A stretch of DNA of 64,000 nt from CAWHHZ01 sp963829355 (GCA_963829355.1 CAWHHZ010000013.1:372001-436000); one strand, 5' to 3'. Positions 46,840 through 55,643 are shown, counted from the stretch's first letter. Numbers and translations: made by a program. The notes: generated by a model from the sequence alone, not told the origin.

Positions 46840-49613
46840 GGAAATCAGATATGGATCATTCACCCTCCAACCGTCAATCCTCCTCCGCTCACATCGATCC
46901 CGTATGCGGGATGAAAGTCGATCCAGCACATGCCGCTGGCTCGAGCGATTACAACGGCGAGACGATTTACTTCTGCAATCCCGGCTGCAAGAAGAAGTTC
47001 GATGCGTCCCCGGAGTCGTTCATGAAGAGCGTCTCCGATAAGAAGGAACACATCGACCCGGTCTGCGGCATGACGGTCGATCCGGCACATGCCGCTGGTT
47101 CGAGCGATTACAACGGCGAGACGATTTACTTCTGCAATCCCGGCTGCAAGAAGAAGTTCGACGCGTCTCCGGAGTCGTTCATGGAGGGCGCCTCCGATAA
47201 AAAGGAACACATCGATCCCGTCTGCGGCATGACGGTCGATCCGGCGCACGCCGCCGGTTCGAGCGATCACAACGGCGAGACGATTTACTTCTGCAATCCC
47301 GGTTGCAAGAAGAAGTTCGATGCGGATCCGGCCGGCTATCTCTCCGGAGCTCCACGTAAACAGGAGGTCGCTGTTCCGGGTGCAAAATACGTTTGCCCGA
47401 TGGATCCGGAGGTCGTCGAGTCGAAGCCGGGACCGTGCCGGAAATGCGGAATGGCGCTCGAGCCGGATCAGCCTCAACCGCTCGGCAAGAAGACCGAGTG
47501 GACCTGCCCGATGCATCCCGAGGTGGTTCAGGACGGTCCGGGGAACTGCCCGATATGCGGAATGGCTCTGGAGCCGAGGACGGTGACACTCGAAGAAGAG
47601 GAGAACCCCGAGCTGACCGACATGCGACGCAGGTTCTGGGTGAGCGCGGTATTCACCCTGCCGCTCGTCGTGCTCGTCATGGGTCGTCACATCCCCGGCC
47701 TCGATCCGGTCGCGCGGTTGATGGCGACACCGTGGGGACCGTGGATCGAGCTGATCCTGGCGACGCCGGTGGTGCTGTGGGGCGGACTGCCTTTCTTTCA
47801 GCGTGCCTGGTCGTCGGTGAAGAACCGAAGCCTCAACATGTTCACCCTGATCGGGCTCGGCACAGGCGTGGCCTTTTTGTACAGCCTAGTCGCCACGTTG
47901 TTCCCGTTTCTCTTTCCGGAGCAGTTCCGGGGAGAGCACGGCCAGGTTGGTGTGTACTACGAGGCAGCGGCGGTGATCGTGACGCTGGTACTCCTGGGCC
48001 AGGTCCTGGAGCTCCGGGCGAGGAGCCAGACGGGAGCCGCGATCCGCACGCTCCTCGGTCTGACTCCAGACACGGCACGACGCATCTCCGAGGGCGGTGA
48101 GGAGAAGGATGTCCCTCTCGACATGATCGAGACGGGGGACAAGCTGCGCATCCGGCCGGGTGAGAAAGTGCCGGTCGACGGCAGGATTGAGAAAGGCAAG
48201 AGCAACGTCGATGAGGCGATGGTGACCGGCGAGCCGCTTCCGGTCGAGAAGGCAGCTGGCGACCGTGTCGTGGCCGGGACGGTCAACGGTAACGGAAGTC
48301 TCGTGATCATCGCGGAGAAGGTCGGTAGCGAAACGCTCGTCGCCCGGATCGTTCAGATGGTTGCCGAGGCCCAGCGCAGCCGCGCACCGATCCAGAGACT
48401 CGCAGACGTGGTGGCCGGCTGGTTCGTGCCGGTCGTCGTTCTGGTTGCCGTCACGGCATTCGTCGTCTGGATGATCTATGGGCCGGAACCTTCATTTGTC
48501 TTCGCGCTGATCTCGGCTGTCTCAGTGTTGATCATTGCCTGTCCCTGCGCGCTCGGTCTCGCAACGCCGATCTCGATCATGGTCGCGAGTGGCAGGGGTG
48601 CCTCGTCCGGCGTCCTGTTTCGCAATGCTGAAGCGATCGAAACGTTCAGGAGCGTGGACACCCTCGTGGTCGATAAGACCGGCACTCTGACTCTCGGAAA
48701 GCCGAAACTCTCGTCAGTCCTCGGCCTTGGCGACTTCGATCAGAACGAGGTGCTCGGCATCGCGGCAGCTCTCGAAAGGGCTAGTGAGCATCCTCTGGCG
48801 GCCGCAATCGTGGAGGGAGCCGAATCGCGGGGAGTGACGATTCCGGAAGCCGACTCATTCGACTCGATCACCGGTATGGGCGTCGTGGGCAAGGTCGCAG
48901 GGCGCGACGTCGCTCTCGGAAATACAAGACTCTTCGAGAGGGAGAAGATCGACGTCTCCCGCCTCGTCGCGAAGGCCGAGTCGCTGCGGGCTGACGGACA
49001 GACGGTCGTCCTCGTGGCGATCGATCGTGAGGCGGCGGGCATTCTCTCGGTCAAGGATCCGATCAAGGAGACCACGGCGGAAGCGGTGCGCCGACTCCAG
49101 GAAGAGGGGCTCGAGATCGTCATGCTGACCGGAGACAACGCCACGACGGCGGCTTCGGTTGCGAAGAAACTCGGAATCGATCGATTCGAGGCAGACGTCA
49201 TGCCGGATCAGAAGAAGAGTGTCATCGAGTCGCTGCAGAAAGAGGGTCGCAAGGTCGCGATGGCGGGCGACGGAATCAACGACGCTCCCGCTCTGGCGCA
49301 GGCAACCGTCGGAATCGCGATGGGTACCGGGACTGACGTCGCGATGGAAAGCGCTGGCGTCACCTTGATCAAGGGAGATCTTCTCGGGATCCTCCGAGCG
49401 AGAAGGCTGAGCGAAGCGACGATGAAGAACATCCGTCAGAACCTCTTCTTCGCTTTCATTTACAACGCCATCGGCGTACCGATCGCCGCCGGCGTTCTCT
49501 ATCCCGTGTTCGGGCTGCTGCTCAGTCCGATGATTGCTGCCGCGGCGATGAGCTTCAGCTCGGTTTCGGTCATCGGCAACGCATTGCGATTGAGGAATAC
49601 TGATCTCGGCTGA
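46836..49613 (+). CDS. copA: Copper-translocating P1B-type ATPase with three tandem YHS domains
   Basis: A 925-residue P1B-ATPase. The N-terminus holds three YHS domains (HIDPVCGMTVDPAHAAGSSD ... YFCNPGCKKKF) at a strict 53-residue period, then two heavy-metal-binding HMBD motifs (YVCPMDPEVVESKPGPCRKC and WTCPMHPEVVQDGPGNCPIC). The core has the CPC ion site in ACPCALGLATP (near residue 570), phosphorylation site DKTGTLTLG (near residue 613), and MVTGEPLPVEK and GDGINDAPALAQA. CPC indicates Cu(I)/Ag(I) export. Coupled to csoR by ATGA overlap and controlled by its operator. Confidence 0.95.
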   Translation: MRKSDMDHSPSNRQSSSAHIDPVCGMKVDPAHAAGSSDYNGETIYFCNPGCKKKFDASPESFMKSVSDKKEHIDPVCGMTVDPAHAAGSSDYNGETIYFCNPGCKKKFDASPESFMEGASDKKEHIDPVCGMTVDPAHAAGSSDHNGETIYFCNPGCKKKFDADPAGYLSGAPRKQEVAVPGAKYVCPMDPEVVESKPGPCRKCGMALEPDQPQPLGKKTEWTCPMHPEVVQDGPGNCPICGMALEPRTVTLEEEENPELTDMRRRFWVSAVFTLPLVVLVMGRHIPGLDPVARLMATPWGPWIELILATPVVLWGGLPFFQRAWSSVKNRSLNMFTLIGLGTGVAFLYSLVATLFPFLFPEQFRGEHGQVGVYYEAAAVIVTLVLLGQVLELRARSQTGAAIRTLLGLTPDTARRISEGGEEKDVPLDMIETGDKLRIRPGEKVPVDGRIEKGKSNVDEAMVTGEPLPVEKAAGDRVVAGTVNGNGSLVIIAEKVGSETLVARIVQMVAEAQRSRAPIQRLADVVAGWFVPVVVLVAVTAFVVWMIYGPEPSFVFALISAVSVLIIACPCALGLATPISIMVASGRGASSGVLFRNAEAIETFRSVDTLVVDKTGTLTLGKPKLSSVLGLGDFDQNEVLGIAAALERASEHPLAAAIVEGAESRGVTIPEADSFDSITGMGVVGKVAGRDVALGNTRLFEREKIDVSRLVAKAESLRADGQTVVLVAIDREAAGILSVKDPIKETTAEAVRRLQEEGLEIVMLTGDNATTAASVAKKLGIDRFEADVMPDQKKSVIESLQKEGRKVAMAGDGINDAPALAQATVGIAMGTGTDVAMESAGVTLIKGDLLGILRARRLSEATMKNIRQNLFFAFIYNAIGVPIAAGVLYPVFGLLLSPMIAAAAMSFSSVSVIGNALRLRNTDLG
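46890..47366 (+). repeat. Three 159-bp tandem repeats encoding YHS domains inside copA
   Basis: Units begin at 46890, 47049 and 47208 with CACATCGAYCCSGT. They are nearly identical, so the duplication is recent or homogenised by recombination; the third unit has diverged at its end. Confidence 0.9.
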
Positions 49614-50258
49614 GTGCCGGCCTGGATGAGACGCGCCGAAGAGAAATACGATCGACTCGCAGGCGAGTACGATCAGCGCTGGTCGACCTACATCACCCGC
49701 TCGATCGAAGAGACGACAAGGCGGCTCTCGCTCGAACCGGGGATGCGTATTCTGGATGTTGCGTGCGGAACGGGGAAGCTTCTCGAGACGCTGCATCGCA
49801 CCACGAGAAGCCTTTCGACGACCGGGATCGATCTGTCCTTCCGGATGATTCGCCGGGCCGCTCACCGTCTCCGCCATCTCCCGGACAGGCTGGTACGCGC
49901 CGTGGCCGGCGACCTTCCCTTCAGAGCGGGGAGCTTCGATCTCGTCGTTTCCACGAGCTCATTTCACTACTTCCCCAAACCGGACCAGGTGTTGGGCGAG
50001 ATCCGTGAACTGCTCTCCTCTGACGGTGAGCTCGTGATCACCGACTGGTGCTCCGACTACATCGTCTGTCGGATCTGCGACTCGCTCCTGCGTCTCTTTG
50101 GCTCCGGACACCGGCGCGCCTTGCGCCTCGACGAGCTGCGCGCGCTGTTGGAGAGGAACGGATTCGTAATTGAATCAATTGAGCGCTACAGGTTCGGGCT
50201 CTTCTGGGGGATGATGACCGCCCGGGCGACGCGTATCATGCCTGCAAATCGGTCCTGA
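49614..50258 (+). CDS. Class I SAM-dependent methyltransferase
   Basis: A 214-residue methyltransferase: KYDRLAGEYDQRWSTYITRS, motif I ILDVACGTGKLLETL, and FDLVVSTSSFHYFPKPDQVL. This resembles UbiE/ubiquinone-type or phospholipid N-methyltransferases. GTG 49614 follows the copA stop directly; ATG 49626 is an alternative. Probably in the csoR-copA transcription unit. Substrate unknown. Confidence 0.83.
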   Translation: MPAWMRRAEEKYDRLAGEYDQRWSTYITRSIEETTRRLSLEPGMRILDVACGTGKLLETLHRTTRSLSTTGIDLSFRMIRRAAHRLRHLPDRLVRAVAGDLPFRAGSFDLVVSTSSFHYFPKPDQVLGEIRELLSSDGELVITDWCSDYIVCRICDSLLRLFGSGHRRALRLDELRALLERNGFVIESIERYRFGLFWGMMTARATRIMPANRS

Positions 50259-50853
50259 GAGTTCTCCGGAGCTCGATCGCAGTCACGGGAACGCGCCAGT
50301 CTCTTCTGTCGTGTGTGGCGACCACGATGAGCGGTGCGTGGTCACGCACGCACTGTTCGATCCGTTCGATCCACCGGTCCCTCGATTCCCGGTCGAGCGA
50401 TCCTTCAGGTTCGTCGAGGAGCAGAACGCGCGGTTGTCTCAACATTGCGCGAGCCAGTGCCACTCGCTGGATCTGACCGCGGGACAGGAGGGAGACCCGT
50501 TGGTCGAGCAGATCCTCGATGCCCATCCTCCGTGCCTCTTCTTCGAGCATCGTACGGTTCTCCGCCAGCGTGAGATTGTGCCGCACGGTGCCGCGGAAGA
50601 GCCACGGGACGGAATGCATGTACGTCGTCGTCCGGGGATCTGGTTCCGGCTTTATGGTTCCCTGGATCGCCGGAATGAGTCCCGCGAGAGTCTTCAGAAG
50701 TGTCGTCTTTCCGGACCCGTTCGGACCTTCGATCAGATTGAGGCTATCGCTCGAGATCCCTCTCTCCCCGACGACCTGTAGCACCCGATCGTCGTATCCG
50801 ATTGCCAGTCCGCTCCACTCGAGATGGATCACGATTCCATCCTCATCTGCCAC
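50236..50853 (-). CDS. tupC: ABC transporter ATPase (tungstate/molybdate TupC-like)
   Basis: A 205-residue importer ATPase: Walker A EGPNGSGKTTLLK, Q-loop region YMHSVPWLFRGTVRHNL, signature SLLSRGQIQRVALARAM (degenerate LSxGQ) and Walker B VLLLDEPEGSLD. Its start overlaps the end of the permease gene by 25 bp. Specificity is inferred from the TupA protein encoded two genes upstream. Confidence 0.85.
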   Translation of the reverse strand: MADEDGIVIHLEWSGLAIGYDDRVLQVVGERGISSDSLNLIEGPNGSGKTTLLKTLAGLIPAIQGTIKPEPDPRTTTYMHSVPWLFRGTVRHNLTLAENRTMLEEEARRMGIEDLLDQRVSLLSRGQIQRVALARAMLRQPRVLLLDEPEGSLDRESRDRWIERIEQCVRDHAPLIVVATHDRRDWRVPVTAIELRRTLRTDLQA

Positions 50854-51524
50854 AACTGTGCGGCGCCATTGATCGCGAGTGCGATCGTGACGAGCACGAT
50901 CCCGAGAGCGATGGCACGCGCATCGTCGCCCCGGTTGTGCTCGAGAGCGATCACCGTCGTCAGCACGCGCGTCTCCCCGCGGATGTTCCCACCCAGGATG
51001 ATCGCCGCACCAACCTCCGTGAAGACTCTTGCGAATGCCAGCATGAGTGTCGAGGTCAGCGCAGGACCGAGCTCCCGCAGCAGCAGACCAGAACGACGAA
51101 ATGGTCCGAGACCGAGCGTGATCGCCGTCTCGCGCGCTTCCGCGGGAAGGCGCCGCAGATCAGTCAGCACGAGGGCCGCGACGATCGGAAAGGCGAGCAG
51201 GCTCTGCCCGGCGATCATCGCGGCTCTCGTATACAGCACATCCATCCATCCGAGCGGTCCCTCGGCGGAGAGAACGAAATACAGTGCCAGACCGATCGCG
51301 ACGGTCGGGATCGCCGTGAGCGTGTGAAGCATCCAGCTTCCGAAACGCGCGATCCTGCGGCGTGAGAAGGCGAGGAGAGACGCGAGAGGAACCGCCAGCA
51401 GAAGAGCGATCAGCAGGGCCGTTACCGAGACGGTGAGCGACGTCATCGTGACCTGCCACACTTCCCGATCTCCGTTCGCGATCAGGCGGAGTGCATCCAT
51501 CGCGTCGAGAAAGATGTCGATCAT
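50829..51524 (-). CDS. tupB: ABC transporter permease (TupB-like)
   Basis: About 231 residues, five or more membrane helices. VWQVTMTSLTVSVTALLIAL is the N-terminal part, and the EAA-type loop RRLPAEARETAITLGLGPFR is the ATPase contact. LARVFTEVGAAIILGGN-like sequence (AFARVFTEVGAAIILGGNIR) is typical of molybdate/tungstate permeases. ATG 51522-51524 overlaps the tupA stop (ATGA); the open frame to 51641 is not used. Confidence 0.9.
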   Translation of the reverse strand: MIDIFLDAMDALRLIANGDREVWQVTMTSLTVSVTALLIALLLAVPLASLLAFSRRRIARFGSWMLHTLTAIPTVAIGLALYFVLSAEGPLGWMDVLYTRAAMIAGQSLLAFPIVAALVLTDLRRLPAEARETAITLGLGPFRRSGLLLRELGPALTSTLMLAFARVFTEVGAAIILGGNIRGETRVLTTVIALEHNRGDDARAIALGIVLVTIALAINGAAQLWQMRMES

Positions 51525-52345
51525 CGAGGAGTGGCGTCCGGCCGGTCGTCGGGTGACCCGGCAGGCCAGACGCGGAACACCTTCTGTCCCGCGATCTGAA
51601 ACGATCCGATCACGTCCCGGCCCTCGCCGCCCGTTAGCCACTCCGCAAACTGGAGTGCGGCGTCTTCCCGTTGTCCGTCACGCACGGTCACGGCGTAGCA
51701 GTTGAGAAGCTCCTCATCATCTCCCGCGTAGGCGATCGCAAGGTCGAGAGAGTCCTTCAACTGAAGGAACGTCGGTCGGTCCGTCAGTGTGTACGCTGAC
51801 CGCTCGCTCGCAATTCGAAGCGTTGCCGCCATTCCCTGGCCGCTCTCGAGAAGGTGTGGACCGGCCGGTCGTACTCCGGCAGCCCCCCATAGAGCAAGCT
51901 CCCGCGCATGGGTACCGCTGCGGTCCCCCCGCGACACGAACGGCGTGTTGCTGGAGCTGATCAGCACCATGGCCGCCGTGGCCGACTCTGCGCTGGTTAC
52001 GTGAGAACGGTCATCGGGTGGCCCCACGAGGATGAAGTCGCTGCACATGACCTTTCGGTACAGGAGCGGCGGATTCTCCGCGATGAACGCTCCCTCTCCC
52101 TCCGGGTCGTGGGTGAGCATCAGGTCGGCGTCCCCTCTCCGAACCAGCTCCATCGCCCGGCCGCTCCCTACGGCGAGTGTATGGAGCTGAGTGCCGGTAT
52201 TTTGCTGGTATTGGTCCACCAGCACTTCGAGCAGTCCGGAGTTGTCGACGCTGGTCGTGGTCGCGATCCGAAGCGGCCGCTTCTCCTGACAACCGCTGAG
52301 CGTGCTCAGCAGAATGACCGCAAGCAGGCAGATACCTCGTTTCAT
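51521..52345 (-). CDS. tupA: Tungstate-binding lipoprotein TupA
   Basis: A 274-residue substrate-binding protein. The signal peptide ends at a lipobox (STLSGC). TTTSVDNSGLLEVLVDQYQ is the TupA oxyanion-binding signature; VGSGRAMELVRRGDADLMLT and SRGDRSGTHARELALWGAAG follow it. TupA proteins bind tungstate very tightly and exclude sulfate and, largely, molybdate. Together with tupB and tupC it forms a complete importer. It is divergent from the rhodanese gene with a 147-bp spacer that holds the perfect palindrome GATAG-G-CTATC at 52352-52362. Confidence 0.92.
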   Translation of the reverse strand: MKRGICLLAVILLSTLSGCQEKRPLRIATTTSVDNSGLLEVLVDQYQQNTGTQLHTLAVGSGRAMELVRRGDADLMLTHDPEGEGAFIAENPPLLYRKVMCSDFILVGPPDDRSHVTSAESATAAMVLISSSNTPFVSRGDRSGTHARELALWGAAGVRPAGPHLLESGQGMAATLRIASERSAYTLTDRPTFLQLKDSLDLAIAYAGDDEELLNCYAVTVRDGQREDAALQFAEWLTGGEGRDVIGSFQIAGQKVFRVWPAGSPDDRPDATPR

Positions 52346-52492
52346 GGTTGCGATAGGCTATCACTCGCGGAGGAGACGATCGCGGCCTCGAATCGTGTTT
52401 TCGGGTGCTCCGGAAATGTCGCGGGCAGTAAGATCCTTCTGCATGACGCACGTCCCCCGACGGCTTCGGGTGAAGCGGAGAAATCAATATCG

Positions 52493-53044
52493 ATGGCCAG
52501 GAAACCAGATCCAAAGTCAGCAAAAACCGAGCGAAATCTCGTCGGGCCAATACTGGGAGTCGTGGCCGGCATTGCGATCGTCGTCGCGATCTTCCTGTTC
52601 ACGGACCGTTCGGCGGAGCAGTCGACCAGTCCTGTGTCTGATCAGATGGCGGCGACGCCTCAGAGTCAGCCAGCTCCCCCCGCACCCGAGATGGATCTCT
52701 CGCAGGTTCGACGCATTGACGTCGCTGAGGCGAAACGCCTGCTGGACGCGGGAGAAGCGATCACGATCGATGTGCGCGACGTGCAGAGCTACGTCGCGGG
52801 ACACATCCCCGGCGCGCTCCAGATCCCGCTTCAGTATGTCGCGGGAGAGGTTCCGTGGTTCCCGAAAGACAAGACGCTCATCACGTACTGTACGTGACCG
52901 GCCGAAGAGACGAGCGCCCGTGCGGTGCTCTTTCTGCAGCAGGGCGGCCTGAACGACGCGGCGGCACTCGCCGGCGGTCTGGACGCATGGCGGGACGCCG
53001 GGCACCCGATCGATACCGGCATGCCCGAGCGCGCTGATCAGTAG
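52493..53044 (+). CDS. Membrane-anchored rhodanese with in-frame TGA; candidate selenoprotein
   Basis: 183 codons if TGA at 52895-52897 is read through. An N-terminal anchor (LVGPILGVVAGIAIVVAIFL) and a Pro-rich linker precede a rhodanese domain: RIDVAEAKRLLDAGEAITID, DVRDVQSYVAGHIPGALQIP and TLITYCT, then TGA, then PAEETSARAVLFLQQGGLND and LAGGLDAWRDAGHP. Such domains normally read YC-x-C-P at this point, with the second Cys aligned to the TGA (residue 135; C133 precedes it). A stem-loop suited to a bacterial SECIS lies just downstream. The gene then stops at TAG 53042-53044. Alternatives are a sequence error or a nonsense-truncated pseudogene. Confidence 0.82.
52906..52935 (+). promoter_or_regulatory. 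Candidate bacterial SECIS stem-loop
   Basis: Starting 8 bases after the TGA: lower stem AGAGA/UUUCU (5 pairs, one GU), a single bulged C at 52911, upper stem GAGCGCC/GGUGCUC (7 pairs, one GU), and apical loop CGUGC. The loop starts 21 bases after the TGA and has G at its second position followed by U, as SelB-binding loops require. Pairing was worked out by hand. Confidence 0.7.
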
Positions 53045-53071
53045 AGCAAGTGTGAAGACGCTCCGCGGCCG

Positions 53072-54526
53072 TCATTCGACCGGCCGGTCCTCGAAAAAGA
53101 CGAGCCGCTCGTAGTGGCCCAGCCTGACGGGTTCTCTCCCGTTCTCTCTCATCTCGTTTCGGAACGCGACGTAGTGATGACGTGGCAATACGTAGATTCG
53201 TCTGAGCTCAGGCTCGCTGACGAGCGTGTTGATGGTTTTTGCGAGGGGGCGGTACGCGATGTCTCCCGAGTCCTGATAGCCATGGAGGTTGACCCGCTGC
53301 AGAGAGCTGCCGAGGTAGAAGCGCAGAGTCCAGGCGGGATTTTCGTTGACAAAGACCACCTCCTCGGGGCGCGTCGTCTCGTTGAGAATTGCCCGGGCGA
53401 GAAGCTCTCCATTGCGATCAGGCCTGGCCATCCCCGAGATCAGCGCGATCGAGCCCAGGAGGATGATCCAGAGTGAGATCATCGTGACGGCTCCTTTCCT
53501 CCGGAGGCGCTTCGGATCGATCCTCGTCGCGAGCCATACCGCGATCGGCACCGCGAGCGGCAGAAGATAGAAAGGGAGGCGCGATCGAGCGACGAAGAAG
53601 ACCGCCAGTGGGAGTCCGAACCACAGTGCGAGAAAGATTTGCTGGTCACTCCGCGGCGGCATGCTCTCTCTTCTCCGCTGGATCGCGAGCCAGGGAAGAG
53701 CGCCGGCCAGAAGTGTGGGGATATAGATCCGAAACGCGCCGAGGATGTCGCTGTTGCGATCGAGCTCCGGAGAGCCGAGCCGTCCGACCACCTCGGTTCC
53801 GATCCAGTAGTCGAGGACGTCGGGTCTCGTCATCACCTGGGCGACATACCAGCTCGTGCTGATCGCGAGGAACGCGAGCACCGGAAGCGGCGAGAAGAAT
53901 CGCGCCAGACGTTCTCGCTTCCGGGTGGCCAGGTAGACGATGATCGGGAGCAGGGGAAGAAGTCCGGGCGGACCCTTGGTGAGCGCCGCCATTCCAAAAG
54001 AGAGCCAGCTCAGCCAGAGCCATGGTTTCAACGGTGCATCGTCAGCGATCCAGCGGACGAAGCCGAGCATCGCCAACGCTTCGAACAGGGCGAGAGGTGT
54101 GTCGGAGGTGATGATGCTCGCGGCGGCCCAGGGGAGGACCATCGTCGCATATACGAGTGCGGCGACGTACTCGCGGCCCGGAGCGAGTCGTGCCGCGATC
54201 GCGGCGACGATGAGAGCCGTCGCCAGAAAGCTCAGCGCCCACGGAAGCCGGGCAGCGCTCACGTGAACGCCGAAGATCTTCATGGAGCCGGCGAGCAACC
54301 AGTAGGTCATGGGCGGCTTTGAGACATGGGGCAGATCGTGGCGGAGGTGGGGCGTGAACCAGTCTCCGCCGTCGAGCATCTCGAGCGCGACGGCTACGTA
54401 ACGGCCCTCGTCCGGGTCGAACAGAGGTCGAGGAATCAGAGTGGTGAGAACAGCCGCCAGCACCAGAGGAAGGAGGAGCCGCCTTCGGGGCGAGCGATGA
54501 TCGTCACGATTCTGTGGAGTGACCAT
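53072..54526 (-). CDS. ArnT/PMT-like membrane glycosyltransferase
   Basis: A 484-residue GT-C-fold glycosyltransferase with about 11 membrane helices. FDPDEGRYVAVALEMLDGGD is the DxDE catalytic loop (first periplasmic loop), followed by FTPHLRHDLPHVSKPPMTYW typical of ArnT-like enzymes. LSFGMAALTKGPPGLLPLLP is also characteristic. It would move a sugar from a polyprenyl phosphate donor to lipid A or another envelope acceptor. Acceptor unknown. Its start overlaps the end of the diguanylate cyclase gene by 23 bp. Confidence 0.88.
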   Translation of the reverse strand: MVTPQNRDDHRSPRRRLLLPLVLAAVLTTLIPRPLFDPDEGRYVAVALEMLDGGDWFTPHLRHDLPHVSKPPMTYWLLAGSMKIFGVHVSAARLPWALSFLATALIVAAIAARLAPGREYVAALVYATMVLPWAAASIITSDTPLALFEALAMLGFVRWIADDAPLKPWLWLSWLSFGMAALTKGPPGLLPLLPIIVYLATRKRERLARFFSPLPVLAFLAISTSWYVAQVMTRPDVLDYWIGTEVVGRLGSPELDRNSDILGAFRIYIPTLLAGALPWLAIQRRRESMPPRSDQQIFLALWFGLPLAVFFVARSRLPFYLLPLAVPIAVWLATRIDPKRLRRKGAVTMISLWIILLGSIALISGMARPDRNGELLARAILNETTRPEEVVFVNENPAWTLRFYLGSSLQRVNLHGYQDSGDIAYRPLAKTINTLVSEPELRRIYVLPRHHYVAFRNEMRENGREPVRLGHYERLVFFEDRPVE

Positions 54527-55400
54527 CTGAGCGGAGCGAGTCCTTCGTCTGAGTTGTGATACTCGAGCACGATTCGATGCGGCTTGCTCCCTTTCCTGAT
54601 CTCTTCACCTCGTACATCAAATCATCTGCCTTGCGCAAAATGAGGTCGAGGTCAGGGAGTACGTTCTCGCAGGCCAGTGCTCCGACGCTCATCGAGACGC
54701 GATGCCCTTTGACCACTGCATTCTCCGAGACGCCGGCGATGATCTTTTCGACCATCACGCTGGCGCCCGCCAGGTCGGTCTCCGGGAGCAGGACGGCGAA
54801 CTCGTCTCCACCCATCCGGGCTGCGACGTCGGTTCGTCTCGTGGATCGTCGTAGAGCAGCTCCGACCTGTGCGAGCATTTCGTTTCCGGCTGCGTGGCCG
54901 AGCGTGTCGTTGATCTGTTTGAAGCCGTCGAGATCGAGCCAGATGACCGAGAGACAGCGACCGGTCCGACGGGCCACGGCGATCTCGCGTTCGGCGGTCT
55001 CCGTAAACGCGAGGCTGTTCGCCAGACCGGTGAGCGGATCGGTCCGGGCCAGCGAGCGTTCCCGCTCCAGTGCTCTCCGGAGGTCGAACAGCAGTTCGGC
55101 GACGATCACGAACAGGAGCAACCGGACCAGTGCATTCCAGTAGCGGATGACTTCCGGATCAACAGGGGAGTTACGGGTGGCGTAGTACCAGGAGATCGCG
55201 CTCAGGAGGGAGAGTGTCAACCCTCCCACCCGGCCGAGAACCCAGGCTGCTACCGCCACGGGAACCAGATAAAGAATGGAAAAACTGATCTGCCATCCGA
55301 TCAGGGAATGGAGCCACGAGAACAGGGCCCATGTACCGATCGCTCCTGCCCAGGTCCAGTGCTTGCCGCGGGCGTCGAGAAACTCCAGAAATGAGTGCAC
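54504..55400 (-). CDS. Membrane diguanylate cyclase (GGDEF)
   Basis: About 298 residues from a GTG at 55398-55400. Four to five membrane helices (WAGAIGTWALFSWLHSLIGW, LYLVPVAVAAWVLGRVGGLT) are followed by a GGDEF domain: DPLTGLANSLAFTETAERE, VIWLDLDGFKQINDTLGHA, and the intact motif AARMGGDEFAVLLPE. An RxxD inhibitory site is not evident. No clear Shine-Dalgarno supports the start; the upstream open frame is repeat-derived (TENREPRTAK). Confidence 0.85.
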   Translation of the reverse strand: MHSFLEFLDARGKHWTWAGAIGTWALFSWLHSLIGWQISFSILYLVPVAVAAWVLGRVGGLTLSLLSAISWYYATRNSPVDPEVIRYWNALVRLLLFVIVAELLFDLRRALERERSLARTDPLTGLANSLAFTETAEREIAVARRTGRCLSVIWLDLDGFKQINDTLGHAAGNEMLAQVGAALRRSTRRTDVAARMGGDEFAVLLPETDLAGASVMVEKIIAGVSENAVVKGHRVSMSVGALACENVLPDLDLILRKADDLMYEVKRSGKGASRIESCSSITTQTKDSLRSDGHSTES

Positions 55401-55437
55401 GTGGGGATCGTAGTGCAAAATCAGGGTCCGTCCTAGC

Positions 55438-55643
55438 TTTGCGGTTCTCGGTTCTCGGTTCTCGGTTCTCCGTTCTCGTTTCGGACTGGTGGACGAGAAG
55501 TGGAGCGGAGAGTGTGGCGGTGATGGGATGAGAGAATCCCTCCGGCTTTCCCGACAGACCTCTGCTGCGCAGAACACCTGGAACCCGAGAACCTGAAACC
55601 GACCAAGAACCGTGTGAACCGAGAACCGAGAACCGAGAACCGC
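55438..55643. repeat. Inverted GGTTCTC/GAGAACC word arrays
   Basis: The left array 55441-55482 repeats GGTTCTC; the right array 55575-55641 repeats GAACCGAGAACC. They bracket about 90 bp of unrecognised sequence between the diguanylate cyclase start and the mtgA stop. The word is the same as in the suf operon at 20411-21015. Confidence 0.7.

Noticed and set aside
46890..47366. The three YHS units as a purely assembly-made duplication
   Set aside because: The units differ at several bases and the frame is kept, which favours a real tandem array, though copy number should be checked.
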